The notes beneath the pieces were generated by a model. It saw only the letters and a list, made by a program, of their open reading frames with translations, was not told the origin of the DNA and searched no databases. From Myroides marinus (GTDB taxonomy: Bacteria > Bacteroidota > Bacteroidia > Flavobacteriales > Flavobacteriaceae): 64,000 nt of DNA. The position numbers and the translations under genes were made by a program. The stretch covers positions 124,001 to 188,000 of the forward strand of contig NZ_FNYS01000002.1 in assembly GCF_900109075.1 (NCBI RefSeq). Direction: 5' to 3'. This document shows positions 26,467 through 35,888 of the stretch, piece after piece (position 1 is the first letter of the stretch; each line of letters opens with the position of its first letter).

Positions 26467-28533
26467 ATGAACAAAAGAGTATTATTAACTTCAGCCTTTG
26501 CTGTAGTATCATTAGTAGCTTGTAAAGATGCTAAGACTACTGCTGACAAAGAAGATCAAGTAGCTCATGGAATCAACCTAGAATACATGGATAAAAATGT
26601 AAAACCTGGTGATGATTTCTTCCGTTATGTAAACGGTGCTTGGTATGACAAAACTGAAATTCCAGACGATAGAACACGTTGGGGAAGTTTTGACGAATTA
26701 AGAAAGAACACAGATAAAGACGCTATTGACATCTTAAAAGAGGCTGTAGCTGACACTAAACTTGATCCTAAATCTGATCAAGCAAAAGCTGTGGCTATCT
26801 ACCAAACATACCTTGATGATGCTAAAAGAAATGAATTAGGTGTTAGTCCACTTAAACCATATTTAGATAAAATCAACGCTATCAAAACTCCTGAAGATGC
26901 TACTAAATTAATTAATGAATTAGTTGCTGAAGGAGGCCTTGGGCTTTACTCTATCTACGTTTACGCAGATGCTAAAAACTCACAGGCAAATGCAGTATAT
27001 CTAAGTACAGGTTCTTTAGGTTTACCTGACCGTGATTACTATGTACTAAACGATAAAGATATTAAAGAAAAACGCGATCAATATGTAGCTCACGTAGCTC
27101 GTATGTTAGAATTAGCTGGTGAATCTAAAGAAGAAGCTACTACAGATTCTAAACGTGTATTATCTATCGAAACTAAAATGGCTACACCACGTCTTACTAG
27201 AGTAGAGCGTAGAGATAGCCGTCTTACTTATAACCCAATGACAATTGCTGAGTTACAAAAAATTACTCCAGCTGTTGATTGGAATGCATACATTGCTGCT
27301 ACAGGACTTAAAAATGTAGATAAAGTAATCATATCTCAACCAAAATACATGAAAGCACTTAACGAAATCCTTTCTGCTAAGAATATCGATGAGTTAAAAG
27401 CTTATATGAAATGGACTTTAGTAAACGGTAATGCTAGTTACTTATCAACAGATATGGAAAAAGCTAACTGGGAGTTCTATTCTAAAACTTTAGAAGGTGC
27501 TAAAGAGCAAAGACCAGTTGACGAAAGAGCTCTTGCTGTAGTTAACGGTACTGTAGGAGAAGCTTTAGGTCAATTATATGTGGCTAAGAAATTCCCTGCT
27601 GAAGCTAAAGCTAAAGCACAAGCGATGATTAAAAACGTACTTACAGCTTTCGGTGAGCGTATTAAAGCTTTACCATGGATGGCTGAAGAAACTAAAAAAG
27701 GAGCTTTAGAAAAATTAGCTACTACAACAGTTAAGATTGGTTACCCAGACAAATGGGAAGACTACTCAGCTATGGCTATCAAATCTCCTAAAGATGGTGG
27801 TAACCACTTCGAAAACATGAAAAATGCAGAGAAATGGGATATTGCTAAAAATATGTCTGACTTCGGAAAACCAGTAGATAAATCTCGTTGGGGTATGGCA
27901 CCACAAACAGTGAATGCTTACTTCAACCCAATTTATAACGAAATCGTATTCCCAGCAGCTATTTTACAACCTCCATTCTATGATTATAAAGCTGACGAAG
28001 CTATCAACTACGGTGGTATCGGAGCAGTAATCGGACACGAGATTTCTCACAGTTTTGATGACTCAGGAGCTCGTTATGACAAAAATGGTAACCTTAACAA
28101 CTGGTGGACTGATGCTGACTTAGAGCGTTTCACTAAACTAGGTGATGCTTTAGCTGGTCAATACAGTGCTTTAGAGCCACTTCCAGGAGTATTCGTTGAT
28201 GGTAAGTTCACTTTAGGTGAGAACATCGGAGATTTAGGTGGAGTTAACGCTGCTTATGACGGATTAAAAATCTTCTTAAAAGAAAACGGAGATCCAGGTT
28301 TAATTGATGGTTTCACACCTCAACAACGTTTCTTCATTTCTTGGGGAACTATCTGGAGAACTAAAGCTCGTGATGAAGCTATTAAGAATCAAGTTAAAAC
28401 TGATCCACACGCTCCAGGACACTACAGAGCTTACGTACCTCTTCAAAACGTAGATGCTTTCTATGAAGCATTTGGAATTAAAGAAGGTGATAAATTATAT
28501 ATCAAACCAGAGAACAGAGTTAAAATCTGGTAA
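26467..28533 (+). CDS. M13-family zinc metallopeptidase lipoprotein (neprilysin/PepO-like)
   Basis: This 688-residue protein starts with a lipoprotein signal ending in LVAC (Cys19). The zinc site is complete: HEISH at residues 524-528 and the third ligand Glu in ENIGDLGG about 59 residues later. The substrate-binding motif NAYFNP and the final W of the family C terminus (VKIW) are present. M13 enzymes cut short peptides; here it probably faces the periplasm, anchored by lipid. It is flanked by its own promoter and terminator. Length matches the family (about 670-700). Confidence 0.95.
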   Translation: MNKRVLLTSAFAVVSLVACKDAKTTADKEDQVAHGINLEYMDKNVKPGDDFFRYVNGAWYDKTEIPDDRTRWGSFDELRKNTDKDAIDILKEAVADTKLDPKSDQAKAVAIYQTYLDDAKRNELGVSPLKPYLDKINAIKTPEDATKLINELVAEGGLGLYSIYVYADAKNSQANAVYLSTGSLGLPDRDYYVLNDKDIKEKRDQYVAHVARMLELAGESKEEATTDSKRVLSIETKMATPRLTRVERRDSRLTYNPMTIAELQKITPAVDWNAYIAATGLKNVDKVIISQPKYMKALNEILSAKNIDELKAYMKWTLVNGNASYLSTDMEKANWEFYSKTLEGAKEQRPVDERALAVVNGTVGEALGQLYVAKKFPAEAKAKAQAMIKNVLTAFGERIKALPWMAEETKKGALEKLATTTVKIGYPDKWEDYSAMAIKSPKDGGNHFENMKNAEKWDIAKNMSDFGKPVDKSRWGMAPQTVNAYFNPIYNEIVFPAAILQPPFYDYKADEAINYGGIGAVIGHEISHSFDDSGARYDKNGNLNNWWTDADLERFTKLGDALAGQYSALEPLPGVFVDGKFTLGENIGDLGGVNAAYDGLKIFLKENGDPGLIDGFTPQQRFFISWGTIWRTKARDEAIKNQVKTDPHAPGHYRAYVPLQNVDAFYEAFGIKEGDKLYIKPENRVKIW

Positions 28534-28552
28534 GATCACATAAACAAAATGT

Positions 28553-28587
28553 AATAGGGCTATCTCATTGAGATAGCCCTATTTTTT
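28553..28587 (+). terminator. terminator of the M13 peptidase gene
   Basis: AATAGGGCTATCTC and GAGATAGCCCTATT form a 14-bp stem with a 3-base loop, followed by a T-run. Confidence 0.92.
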
Positions 28588-28651
28588 TACCCTTATACCA
28601 AAAACAAATCTAATTATATCTTTATTTCTATATATCAACTTTTGTATTCTT

Positions 28652-29146
28652 TTACTCGCTTGTAACAGTCTTTATGCAATCATCATCACTCAAACCATCT
28701 TTGACACAATAAGTCCCATTTGGCAAACAACCTCCTTGAGATCTACATGTTATTCCTTCAGTTCTAAGTACAAAAGCATTCTTCTCAACAGAATGAACAA
28801 TATCCAAACCTGTAGTAGCTACAAACCCATCAGCTGAATAAGAACGTAAATAAGGTTTACCCTTTATCGTTTCAATTCTAGTTACAGAATAATTAGCCTG
28901 CTTTATATCATATTTTCTAACGAAGTCATTAAACATCTTATTCAACTCGTAGTTGGTAAAATATGCATTAAGGTTATAAGTAGAGCTAGTCGTAAGCTCC
29001 TTCGCATCAAAGAAGTCTATAGAAGCAATATCTAAACCTATAAAACTAGCTGGTTTAGCAACTTCTCTTGACTTAGGACTTGTTTTATCAGAGGCATAAC
29101 TAATACCTACTAAAAACAAAGCAAAAAACAGAATTAATCTTTTCAT
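28652..29146 (-). CDS. secreted hypothetical protein with C-terminal Cys cluster
   Basis: I do not recognise this 164-residue protein. A signal peptide is clear (residues 1-18, cleavage likely after SYA). The middle is mixed alpha/beta without an obvious motif. The C-terminal 35 residues contain four Cys in CRSQGGCLPNGTYC and DDDC, a pattern that suggests two disulfides or a small metal site. It is a lone gene on the minus strand, with no close partner and about 490 non-coding bases upstream. Its terminator is not evident. Confidence 0.7.
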   Translation of the reverse strand: MKRLILFFALFLVGISYASDKTSPKSREVAKPASFIGLDIASIDFFDAKELTTSSTYNLNAYFTNYELNKMFNDFVRKYDIKQANYSVTRIETIKGKPYLRSYSADGFVATTGLDIVHSVEKNAFVLRTEGITCRSQGGCLPNGTYCVKDGLSDDDCIKTVTSE

Positions 29147-29582
29147 AATAAATAGTTTAGGTTATTAAAAGTATAACAAAAACCATACCTAAACAACTAT
29201 TAATCAACCTTTTTACTTTTTAAAGAATAGAAATAACCACAACTTTTTCTATCTAGTACTTCAGAACAACAATACAGACTACTAAATATCTAAAACAACA
29301 AATCTTATTGTACAACAGCATTGCTCCCATCTTATAGAATACAACCTAGTATTTCGATTGTTGGACAAACCTTAGACAATAGCTAGTGTTTATTAGACTA
29401 GAGGCGCCTTTCCTCCACCAATGGTCGACGTATTCACCTTGTAGTGTCCTAGCTAACAAATACTCAAAAAGTACTATACTTTATCTCTTTCTTATTAATT
29501 ATCCGAAAGATTGTACGTAGAAGTAGAATGAACGAAATTATATTCTCTATATCAAGACTCTTAGATACAAATGAGAAATAAC
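29147..29582. other. non-coding gap upstream of the 164-residue protein gene
   Basis: I see no credible gene, tRNA or strong promoter here. Short inverted patches occur around 29375-29400, and a segment there shares CTAGTGTTTA with the 202-bp repeat, but the rest does not align, so I do not call a third copy. Confidence 0.4.
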
Positions 29583-29617
29583 AAAAAACGCACTGAGAAT
29601 ACCACAGTGCGTTTTTT
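29583..29617 (-). terminator. terminator of the dCMP deaminase / S41 protease unit
   Basis: AAAAAACGCACTG and CAGTGCGTTTTTT pair across a 9-base loop. On the minus strand it lies 21 bases after the S41 protease stop and ends in T. Confidence 0.9.
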
Positions 29618-29638
29618 ATTATTTATAAAGTATACAGC

Positions 29639-31219
29639 CTATTTACTAAGCTTACTATCTATTTTCTTTATCATCGGGTCATACTCTAACATCCAAGTAT
29701 AATACTCCTCCTCTGAGAACAACTGACTTAAAAACTCCCCAACTAAGAAGCGTTTTACAATCTCTTTACGCTTATCTAACTTAAAGAATAATTTATTTCC
29801 TTCTAGGTGTTTCACATACGCTTTAAACACTTTATCATTAGACATTACATATTCTATAACCTCTTCTTTAGAAAACTTATTAAACATTGCGCGTTGTTTA
29901 TCTAATTCCTGGAATACAAAGTAGCTAACTACACCAGACTTCATCAATAACACGATAGTATCATCTCCATGCTTATTCCCTATAGATACAAACATATCAG
30001 GTACAATACCCCCTCCACCATAGACTGTACGCCCTTTTAGTGTCTTGTATTGTAAGCTATCTGCCACCTTAATACTATCAGCTGCATAAAGCTCTCCATG
30101 CGTATAGCGGGATCTAAAGTCATTATTATACTCTTCTATTCCCATCTTATAAGACTTCTGTATCGAACGTCCTGAAGGCGTATAATAACGCGCTGTAGTC
30201 AACCGAATAGCAGAACCATCACCAAGCATCAGTTCTCGTTGTACAAGTCCCTTACCGAAGCTTCTACGTCCTACTATTGTCCCTCTATCATTATCTTGTA
30301 TAGCTCCAGCTATAATCTCACTTGCTGATGCAGAGTTCTCATTAATCAACACATATAAGGGCTTCTCTGTGAATAAACCAGTCCCTTTAGACTTCATCAC
30401 TGTACTTTTCCCTCCCTTATTAACAGTTTTGACTATCACTTGTCCTTTCTCTAATAAATCGTCGAGCATCTTGATTGCCTGCTCCATATATCCACCACCA
30501 TTATCACGTAGATCCAATACCAGACTAGATATATCCTGTTTAATCAATTTATCTAAAGCCTCTTTAAATTCCACGTAAGTAGTACTAGAGAAGCGGTTAA
30601 GCTTAATATACCCACGTCCATCAGACATTTTAAAAGCAATGTCTACACTCTTAATCGGAATAGGTTGTCTATTCACAGTAATCTTCAGATGTTGATCAGT
30701 TGTTTTTCTATAAACATCTAAAACTACATCAGTTCCCTCTGCCCCTCTTAAGTACTTCGCTATCGTATCAGAAGTAATCTCTTTCCCTGATAACTTATGT
30801 CCATCAGCAGCTAATATACGATCACCAGGTTCTATGCCAGCCTTAAATGATGGTCCAGCTTTAATATCCTTAATTACAGCTACACTATCTTTATAGTAAT
30901 AGTAATTAATACCAATTCCAACAAAACTTCCTTGCATAGATTCAGTCACAGATTGTAACTCATTCTTAGCAATATAAATAGAGTGAGGATCTAGCTGTTC
31001 TAGAATAGTAGTAACTGTTCTATCTACTATAGAATCAGTATCTACATTATCCACATATTCCTGTTCTATAAAGTCAATCAGTCTATTTAACTTTAGCTTA
31101 TTGTGATTAGTATATAATCCAGTCTTTCCTCTATAAGAAGCAGATACAATAAAGCCCCCTAGTAAAATACCTAGAGCCAAAGAAATGGAAACAATAAGTG
31201 GCCAAAAGATTTTTCTCAT
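29639..31219 (-). CDS. S41-family C-terminal processing protease
   Basis: This 526-residue protein has an N-terminal membrane anchor (residues 5-27), a helical region, a PDZ domain (about residues 95-185, with GIEPGDRILAADG) and the S41 catalytic core. The nucleophile Ser lies in NENSASASEI and the general-base Lys in GRRSFGKGLVQ. Such enzymes cut periplasmic proteins near their C termini. An extra C-terminal region of about 150 residues follows the core, as in many Bacteroidota homologues. It starts 12 bases after the dCMP deaminase gene, so the two are co-transcribed. Confidence 0.94.
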   Translation of the reverse strand: MRKIFWPLIVSISLALGILLGGFIVSASYRGKTGLYTNHNKLKLNRLIDFIEQEYVDNVDTDSIVDRTVTTILEQLDPHSIYIAKNELQSVTESMQGSFVGIGINYYYYKDSVAVIKDIKAGPSFKAGIEPGDRILAADGHKLSGKEITSDTIAKYLRGAEGTDVVLDVYRKTTDQHLKITVNRQPIPIKSVDIAFKMSDGRGYIKLNRFSSTTYVEFKEALDKLIKQDISSLVLDLRDNGGGYMEQAIKMLDDLLEKGQVIVKTVNKGGKSTVMKSKGTGLFTEKPLYVLINENSASASEIIAGAIQDNDRGTIVGRRSFGKGLVQRELMLGDGSAIRLTTARYYTPSGRSIQKSYKMGIEEYNNDFRSRYTHGELYAADSIKVADSLQYKTLKGRTVYGGGGIVPDMFVSIGNKHGDDTIVLLMKSGVVSYFVFQELDKQRAMFNKFSKEEVIEYVMSNDKVFKAYVKHLEGNKLFFKLDKRKEIVKRFLVGEFLSQLFSEEEYYTWMLEYDPMIKKIDSKLSK

Positions 31220-31231
31220 CTGCTAACTATT

Positions 31232-31660
31232 TTAGTCTAGGTCTGGTAGATATACTACCTCTACACCAGCCTTCTCTAAGAAGTCTATTCCTTCAGTATC
31301 TCTATATCCCTCGAAATAAACAACTCTAGTAATACCCGCCTGATGGATAAGCTTACTACAATCTCTACATGGAGACATCGTTATATACAATGTCGCACCT
31401 TTACAGCTCTGAGTAGACCCTGCCACTTTTAGTATAGCATTCGCTTCAGCATGTAGTACATACCAATTCGTACTCCCATTCTCATCCTCACAACAATTCT
31501 CGAATCCAGTAGGAGTACCATTATATCCATCAGAGATAATCATTCTATCTTTAACGATAATAGCTCCCACCTTCTTTCTCTTGCAGTAAGATAGTTGCCC
31601 CCACTCTCGAGCAATGCGTAGATAAGCTTTATCGTATTTTGTTATTTTAGAAACTTCCAT
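31232..31660 (-). CDS. dCMP deaminase
   Basis: This 142-residue zinc enzyme turns dCMP into dUMP, a step towards dTTP. The zinc site is seen in LHAEANAIL (His and catalytic Glu) and in SPCRDCSKLI (Cys pair), and CKRKKVGAIIVKD and GYNGTP are conserved substrate-site strands. A perfect -7 box lies upstream. It is paired with the S41 protease gene downstream, an arrangement without an obvious functional link. ComEB-type naming is possible but not needed. Confidence 0.93.
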   Translation of the reverse strand: MEVSKITKYDKAYLRIAREWGQLSYCKRKKVGAIIVKDRMIISDGYNGTPTGFENCCEDENGSTNWYVLHAEANAILKVAGSTQSCKGATLYITMSPCRDCSKLIHQAGITRVVYFEGYRDTEGIDFLEKAGVEVVYLPDLD

Positions 31661-31706
31661 ATTTTAGTTAGTATGTTATACAAAGTAAATTAAAACTTCG
31701 ACCTAA

Positions 31707-31714
31707 CAAAAATA
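31707..31714 (-). promoter_or_regulatory. -7 promoter box of the dCMP deaminase gene
   Basis: TATTTTTG on the minus strand matches TAnnTTTG exactly and lies 46 bases before the start codon. No clear -33 TTG is seen at the expected place. Confidence 0.5.
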
Positions 31715-31926
31715 CACAAACATTCTTGTTAATTTACTACCTACACTGTACTAACTTGTTCAGTTACTTTACAGCACCTCAATATTAACCATCAGATTAC
31801 GGAACCCTAAATCAAAATCAATAATTGCTAAAAGAAATATAAAATTAAGCACCTTACATTTTCAATCTCATAATTTTTTCTTACATTACATATATAAACC
31901 AAATTATTAACCAAATACAAACTAAG

Positions 31927-32355
31927 ATGTCATACTCAGAATTATTCGATTTAGGATTTAGAGAGAGAAACAAAGGGCACTTTGCTTCCATAGTACGTGT
32001 GGCGTTAGCTAATGGACATTTTAGTCCAGAAGAAAAAGCTTTCTTAGATGAGTTAGCTATTCGTTTAGAAATCTCAGAAGAAGACTACGCTAAGATACTT
32101 GCAAAACCAGAGAGTTACCCAGTTAACCCTCCATATTTAGAAACAAATCGCATCGAAAGATTATACGATTTAGCTAGAATGGTATATGTAAACCATGTGT
32201 TAGGCCCTAAACAAAAAGAAATATTAAAGAAATTTACTGTTGCATTAGGGTTCACTAAGAACATCGACCACCTAGTAGATAAAGCATTATCACTCTTAGT
32301 ACTAAATGTAGATATCGATACATTTATAACAGAGATTCACAATTTCAACAAATAA
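31927..32355 (+). CDS. TerB-family protein
   Basis: This 142-residue all-helical protein resembles the TerB (tellurite-resistance) fold: two repeats of an acidic helix pair, the first with VALANGHFSPEEKAFLDELA (residues 26-45) and the second with YVNHVLGPKQKEIL. The motif DG/NGxxxxxE seen in the first repeat is the conserved acidic metal-binding spot of TerB. No other ter genes are nearby, and TerB-like proteins occur widely without any tellurite phenotype, so no function is claimed. The next gene, fbp, is on the other strand. Confidence 0.75.
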   Translation: MSYSELFDLGFRERNKGHFASIVRVALANGHFSPEEKAFLDELAIRLEISEEDYAKILAKPESYPVNPPYLETNRIERLYDLARMVYVNHVLGPKQKEILKKFTVALGFTKNIDHLVDKALSLLVLNVDIDTFITEIHNFNK

Positions 32356-32388
32356 AAAAAGCGAGCTAATTATTCATTAGCTCGCTTT
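32354..32388. terminator. convergent terminator between the TerB-like gene and fbp
   Basis: AAAGCGAGCTAAT and ATTAGCTCGCTTT pair across a 5-base loop. A seven-base A-run on the left gives a good T-run for fbp on the minus strand; the plus side has only three T. Confidence 0.88.
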
Positions 32389-32403
32389 CTATTTATAGAA
32401 ACA

Positions 32404-33408
32404 TTATTTCTTCATAAACTCTTCAGCCTTTTCTACCATGTTTTTACTACCACAGAAGAAAGGAACACGTTGATGCAATTCTGTAGGTTCTACCTCCATA
32501 ATACGGTTATAACCGTCAGAAGCTCTACCACCAGCCTGCTCGATAATAAATGCTATAGGATTACATTCGTATAACAATCTCAATTTACCTTTTGGTGCTT
32601 TTGTACTAGTTGGGTAAATATAGATACCTCCTTTAAGAATGTTACGGTGAATATCAGACACTAAACTACCGATATATCTAGAAGTATAAGGTCTATCACC
32701 TTCTTCAGCTTGACAGTATTTTAAATAATCTTTTACTCCTTGAGGGAAGTGTACATAGTTCCCCTCGTTGATAGAGTAGATATGTCCATCCTCATTGATC
32801 TTCATATTCGGGTGAGACAAGAAGAATGTACCGATAGCAGGGTTTAATGTAAATCCGTGTACCCCATTACCAGTAGTATAAACTAACATAGTAGAAGAAC
32901 CATAAACAATATATCCTGCTGCTACTTGGTTATCTCCTTTTTGTAAGAAGTCTTCTTTAGTCACAGGAGTTCCCACAGGAGTCACACGTCTATAGATAGA
33001 GAAGATAGTACCTACTGACACATTCACATCAATATTAGACGAACCGTCTAGTGGATCCATTAACACCACATACTTGTTATCGTTGCTACCATCTCTTCCG
33101 TGGATAGAGATGAAATCATCTTCCTCTTCAGAAGCGATACCACAAACAATTTCTCTATTGATAAGTGTTTTAATGAATACTTCGTTTGCAAAAACGTCAA
33201 GTTTTTGCTGTTGCTCACCTTGTACATTTTGTTTACCAAAAGCACCTACGATGTCAACTAAACCTGCTTGGTTAACTTGGTGACTTACTACCTTAGCAGC
33301 AAGTCTAAGAGAATTAATTAATCTTGATAACTCACCAGAAGAATATTTAAAGTCTTCTTGTTTTTCAATAATAAACTCTCCTAAAGTTTGAGATCTTTCT
33401 GTTGTCAT
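32404..33408 (-). CDS. fbp: class 1 fructose-1,6-bisphosphatase
   Basis: This 334-residue enzyme hydrolyses fructose 1,6-bisphosphate in gluconeogenesis. The metal-binding signature [12 protein letters not shown] lies near residues 118-129, and the earlier acidic pair ASEEEDD near residues 94-100. The phosphate-site [20 protein letters not shown] near residues 271-290 is also standard. It is monocistronic with a near-consensus -7 box and a strong terminator. It fits an organism that lives on amino acids. Confidence 0.97.
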   Translation of the reverse strand: MTTERSQTLGEFIIEKQEDFKYSSGELSRLINSLRLAAKVVSHQVNQAGLVDIVGAFGKQNVQGEQQQKLDVFANEVFIKTLINREIVCGIASEEEDDFISIHGRDGSNDNKYVVLMDPLDGSSNIDVNVSVGTIFSIYRRVTPVGTPVTKEDFLQKGDNQVAAGYIVYGSSTMLVYTTGNGVHGFTLNPAIGTFFLSHPNMKINEDGHIYSINEGNYVHFPQGVKDYLKYCQAEEGDRPYTSRYIGSLVSDIHRNILKGGIYIYPTSTKAPKGKLRLLYECNPIAFIIEQAGGRASDGYNRIMEVEPTELHQRVPFFCGSKNMVEKAEEFMKK

Positions 33409-33445
33409 TTTTAAAAATGATTCTTTAGTTGTGTATTTTACAGTG

Positions 33446-33463
33446 CAAATATCGTTAATTTTG
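33446..33463. promoter_or_regulatory. back-to-back -7 boxes of fbp and the acetyltransferase gene
   Basis: On the minus strand GATATTTG (33446-33453, 7 of 8 to TAnnTTTG) lies 37 bases before fbp. On the plus strand TAATTTTG (33456-33463, perfect) lies 41 bases before the acetyltransferase gene. The two boxes are 2 bases apart and point in opposite directions, so binding of RNA polymerase at one should block the other. Confidence 0.5.
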
Positions 33464-33504
33464 TCGTGTAACCGAAGATATTAACCATTAAATCAATAAC
33501 TAAA

Positions 33505-33978
33505 ATGAATATTAGACCAGCTACCCCTTTAGACATGACAGACGTACTAGCTTTAATACAAGAACTAGCTACATTTGAGAAAGAACCTGATGCAGTCGAA
33601 GTTACTGTTGAGGACCTAGTGAGAGAGGGCTTTGGAGCTAATCCTTTATTCAATGTTATTGTTGCCGAACTAGATAATCGAATCATTGGTATGGCTTTAT
33701 TCTACAACAGATTTTCTACTTGGAAAGGAAAGACTATCCATCTAGAAGACCTTATCGTGACAGAATCTATGAGAGGTACAGGTGCAGGTTATAAACTGTA
33801 TGCCGAAGTGATGAACATCGCTAAGAGAGAAGGTGTACGCAGAGTAGAATGGGTAGTTCTTAATTGGAACGATCCAGCTATTAACTTTTATAAAAAATCA
33901 GGAGCTACAGTATTAGAAGATTGGTATACTGTACAGATGGATCATAACGGAATAGAACAATTTAGTCAATCTAAGTAA
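33505..33978 (+). CDS. GNAT-family N-acetyltransferase
   Basis: This 157-residue protein has the GNAT fold and resembles the spermidine/diamine acetyltransferase group: MNIRPATPLDMTDVLALI opens strand 1, VTESMRGTGAGYKL is the acetyl-CoA motif A (Q/RxxGxG/A form), and NDPAINFYKKSGA is motif B. The substrate is not determined by the sequence. Its stop shares one base with the start of the aspartate kinase gene, so the two are translationally coupled. Confidence 0.9.
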   Translation: MNIRPATPLDMTDVLALIQELATFEKEPDAVEVTVEDLVREGFGANPLFNVIVAELDNRIIGMALFYNRFSTWKGKTIHLEDLIVTESMRGTGAGYKLYAEVMNIAKREGVRRVEWVVLNWNDPAINFYKKSGATVLEDWYTVQMDHNGIEQFSQSK

Positions 33979-35231
33979 TGAGAGTATTCAAATTTGGAGG
34001 AGCCTCAGTAAGAGACGCAGAGAACGTAAAGAACGTATGTCACGTTCTAAAAACAGTAGGATATGAAGACAGTCTAATTATTGCTTCGGCTATGGGTAAG
34101 ACCACTAATGCCTTAGAAGTAGTAGTGCACAACTATTTTCAAAACAGATTTGATCTAGCCGAATCTGTAGATGTTGTCAAAGAGTATCACTACAACATCG
34201 TTAGAGACCTATTCCCTAATGAAGACCACGATATCTACGCATCCCTAAAAGGTTTGTTCGAAGATATCACCTATTTCTTATTGAATAACAAATCACCTAA
34301 TTACAACTTCGTCTATGACCAAATCGTAAGTTATGGAGAAATTATTTCTACTACTATCTTACACTATTACCTTATCGAATCAGGTATAGAGAACAACTGG
34401 TTAGACTCTCGTAACTTAGTGAAGACAGACACTACCTATAGAGATGCCAATGTTAACTGGGACATCACAATACAGAATATAAAAGAACAAATCTGTACTA
34501 AACAATTATTTGTAGTACAGGGGTTTATCGGATCAGACTATAACGGATTCTCTACCACCTTAGGACGTGAAGGATCAGACTACTCAGCAGCTATCTTTGC
34601 CTACGCACTAGATGCAGAGAGCGTGACAATATGGAAAGACGTACCAGGAGTACTTAATGCAGATCCACGATACTTTGAAGACACTACCCTATTACAGCAT
34701 ATCTCTTATGCTGAAGCTATAGAGTTAGCGTTCTACGGAGCCTCAGTTATACATCCTAAGACACTACAACCGCTTCGTCAAAAAGAAATACCATTATACG
34801 TTAAGTCATTCCTTAATCCGTTATTAGAGGGAACTAATGTATCTAAAGGAGCTCCATTGACACCACATGTACCTTGCTTCATCGTAAAGAAAAATCAACT
34901 ATTGATTTCACTATCATCTAAAGATTTTTCTTTTATTATGGAACAAAACATTAGTGATATCTTTAAGCTATTCGGAGAGTATAACATTAAGGTTAACGTG
35001 ATACAGAACTCTGCTATCAGCTTCTCTGTATGTGTAGAAGATAAGTTTAACCACTTTGAAGACGTAAGACTACTACTTACAGATAAATTTAAAGTAAGTT
35101 ATAATGAGAATGTGTCTTTATACACTATCAGACACTTCGACGAAGACTCTGCTCAGAAAATATTAGGAGACAAAACACTCCTACTTAAACAGGTAAATAG
35201 AGAGACAATGCAAATCGTCACTAAAGAATAA
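33978..35231 (+). CDS. aspartate kinase
   Basis: This 417-residue enzyme phosphorylates aspartate, the first step to lysine, threonine, methionine and diaminopimelate. The N-terminal KFGGASVRDAENV is the Lys/Gly nucleotide site, GREGSDYSAA the aspartate region and VPGVLNADPR the ATP-binding region. The C-terminal 125 residues form ACT-like regulatory domains (LLISLSSKDFSF and following). It is monofunctional, with no fused homoserine dehydrogenase. The start overlaps the stop of the acetyltransferase gene by one base. Confidence 0.93.
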   Translation: MRVFKFGGASVRDAENVKNVCHVLKTVGYEDSLIIASAMGKTTNALEVVVHNYFQNRFDLAESVDVVKEYHYNIVRDLFPNEDHDIYASLKGLFEDITYFLLNNKSPNYNFVYDQIVSYGEIISTTILHYYLIESGIENNWLDSRNLVKTDTTYRDANVNWDITIQNIKEQICTKQLFVVQGFIGSDYNGFSTTLGREGSDYSAAIFAYALDAESVTIWKDVPGVLNADPRYFEDTTLLQHISYAEAIELAFYGASVIHPKTLQPLRQKEIPLYVKSFLNPLLEGTNVSKGAPLTPHVPCFIVKKNQLLISLSSKDFSFIMEQNISDIFKLFGEYNIKVNVIQNSAISFSVCVEDKFNHFEDVRLLLTDKFKVSYNENVSLYTIRHFDEDSAQKILGDKTLLLKQVNRETMQIVTKE

Positions 35232-35238
35232 TATTACT

Positions 35239-35268
35239 AAGGCTGTCTGATAAAGGCAGCCTTTTTAT
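35239..35268 (+). terminator. terminator of the aspartate kinase gene
   Basis: AAGGCTGTC and GGCAGCCTT (one G-T pair) form the stem, followed by five T. It begins 7 bases after the stop codon. Confidence 0.85.
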
Positions 35269-35460
35269 TTATGCATTTGTATAAATAATTAATGCAATAA
35301 AAATAGATGTAAAGAAACTAGAAATGAATACAGCAAGGTAATACTTCCAATCTAATTTAATTCCCATAATTGCCATCACAATTCTAAATACCACCAATAC
35401 ACTCAAGCCTCCCACTGTTCCATAAAAAGCCAGAAGTAATAATAACAAAAGTCCTATCAT
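35269..35460 (-). CDS. small two-helix membrane protein, unknown
   Basis: This 63-residue protein is mostly hydrophobic, with helices at about residues 2-31 (opening MIGLLLLLLLAFYG) and 40-60, separated by a short basic turn (KLDWKY). It has an ATG start and its end abuts the terminator of the convergent aspartate kinase gene. I recognise no family. It is the first of three short minus-strand membrane ORFs (35.3-36.1 kb). Confidence 0.55.
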   Translation of the reverse strand: MIGLLLLLLLAFYGTVGGLSVLVVFRIVMAIMGIKLDWKYYLAVFISSFFTSIFIALIIYTNA

Positions 35461-35538
35461 TGTTCCAATATTTCTATAGATATAAGTAACGTCATAAATC
35501 TTCTATTTATTACATTCTTCACCAAACATAATAAAACA

Positions 35539-35574
35539 ACAAAGTGGATAACTATTACTAGTTACCCACTTTGT
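35539..35574 (-). terminator. hairpin after the 66-residue membrane protein gene
   Basis: ACAAAGTGGATAACT and AGTTACCCACTTTGT pair with one mismatch. It starts 10 bases after the stop codon of the minus-strand gene but lacks a strong T-run, so terminator function is only likely. Confidence 0.55.
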
Positions 35575-35584
35575 CAATAAGTTT

Positions 35585-35785
35585 TTAAATACCATTTTTA
35601 GTTTTAGATACTGAATATAATACGAAAAAATCTACTATTAAAGAGATTGCTAGAGCGACATAAAAGATAGGATCCTTTAAGTAACTAGTATAGTTATCTA
35701 TACTAACGCCATGACTAATAAAATAAACTTTATAAAAGCCATATAATACCATAGAGGTAATTATTAAATAGATAGTGTATTTCAT
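35585..35785 (-). CDS. small two-helix membrane protein, unknown
   Basis: This protein has 66 residues from ATG 35785 and two hydrophobic segments (about residues 3-22 and 40-60), joined by a polar loop with GVSIDNYTSYLKD. A longer in-frame reading would use TTG at 35845, but the promoter TTG-N17-TATTTTTA lies between the two, so the ATG is preferred. No family is recognised. It lies beside two similar short membrane ORFs but shares no clear sequence motif with them. Confidence 0.55.
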   Translation of the reverse strand: MKYTIYLIITSMVLYGFYKVYFISHGVSIDNYTSYLKDPIFYVALAISLIVDFFVLYSVSKTKNGI

Positions 35786-35812
35786 TGCTGTAGCTTTTAA
35801 ATATTGGTTTAA

Positions 35813-35840
35813 TAAAAATACGCTACTAAAAAACAACCAA
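35813..35840 (-). promoter_or_regulatory. promoter of the 66-residue membrane protein gene
   Basis: On the minus strand TTG (35838-35840), a 17-base spacer and TATTTTTA (35813-35820, 7 of 8 to TAnnTTTG) lie 28 bases before ATG 35785. This also decides the start codon. Confidence 0.55.
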
Positions 35841-35888
35841 CACAATGCAATTCAAACAATTACAATCAATCTATAAACATATTCAAAG

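Noticed and set aside
29360..29440. possible third copy of the 202-bp repeat
   Set aside because: CTAGTGTTTA and a nearby GAGG are shared, but the left block, the central block and the AAACTCGTACCC end are absent, so the match is too short to count.
31927..32355. tellurite-resistance gene claim for the TerB-like protein
   Set aside because: The fold is TerB-like but no other ter genes are present, so no resistance phenotype is inferred.
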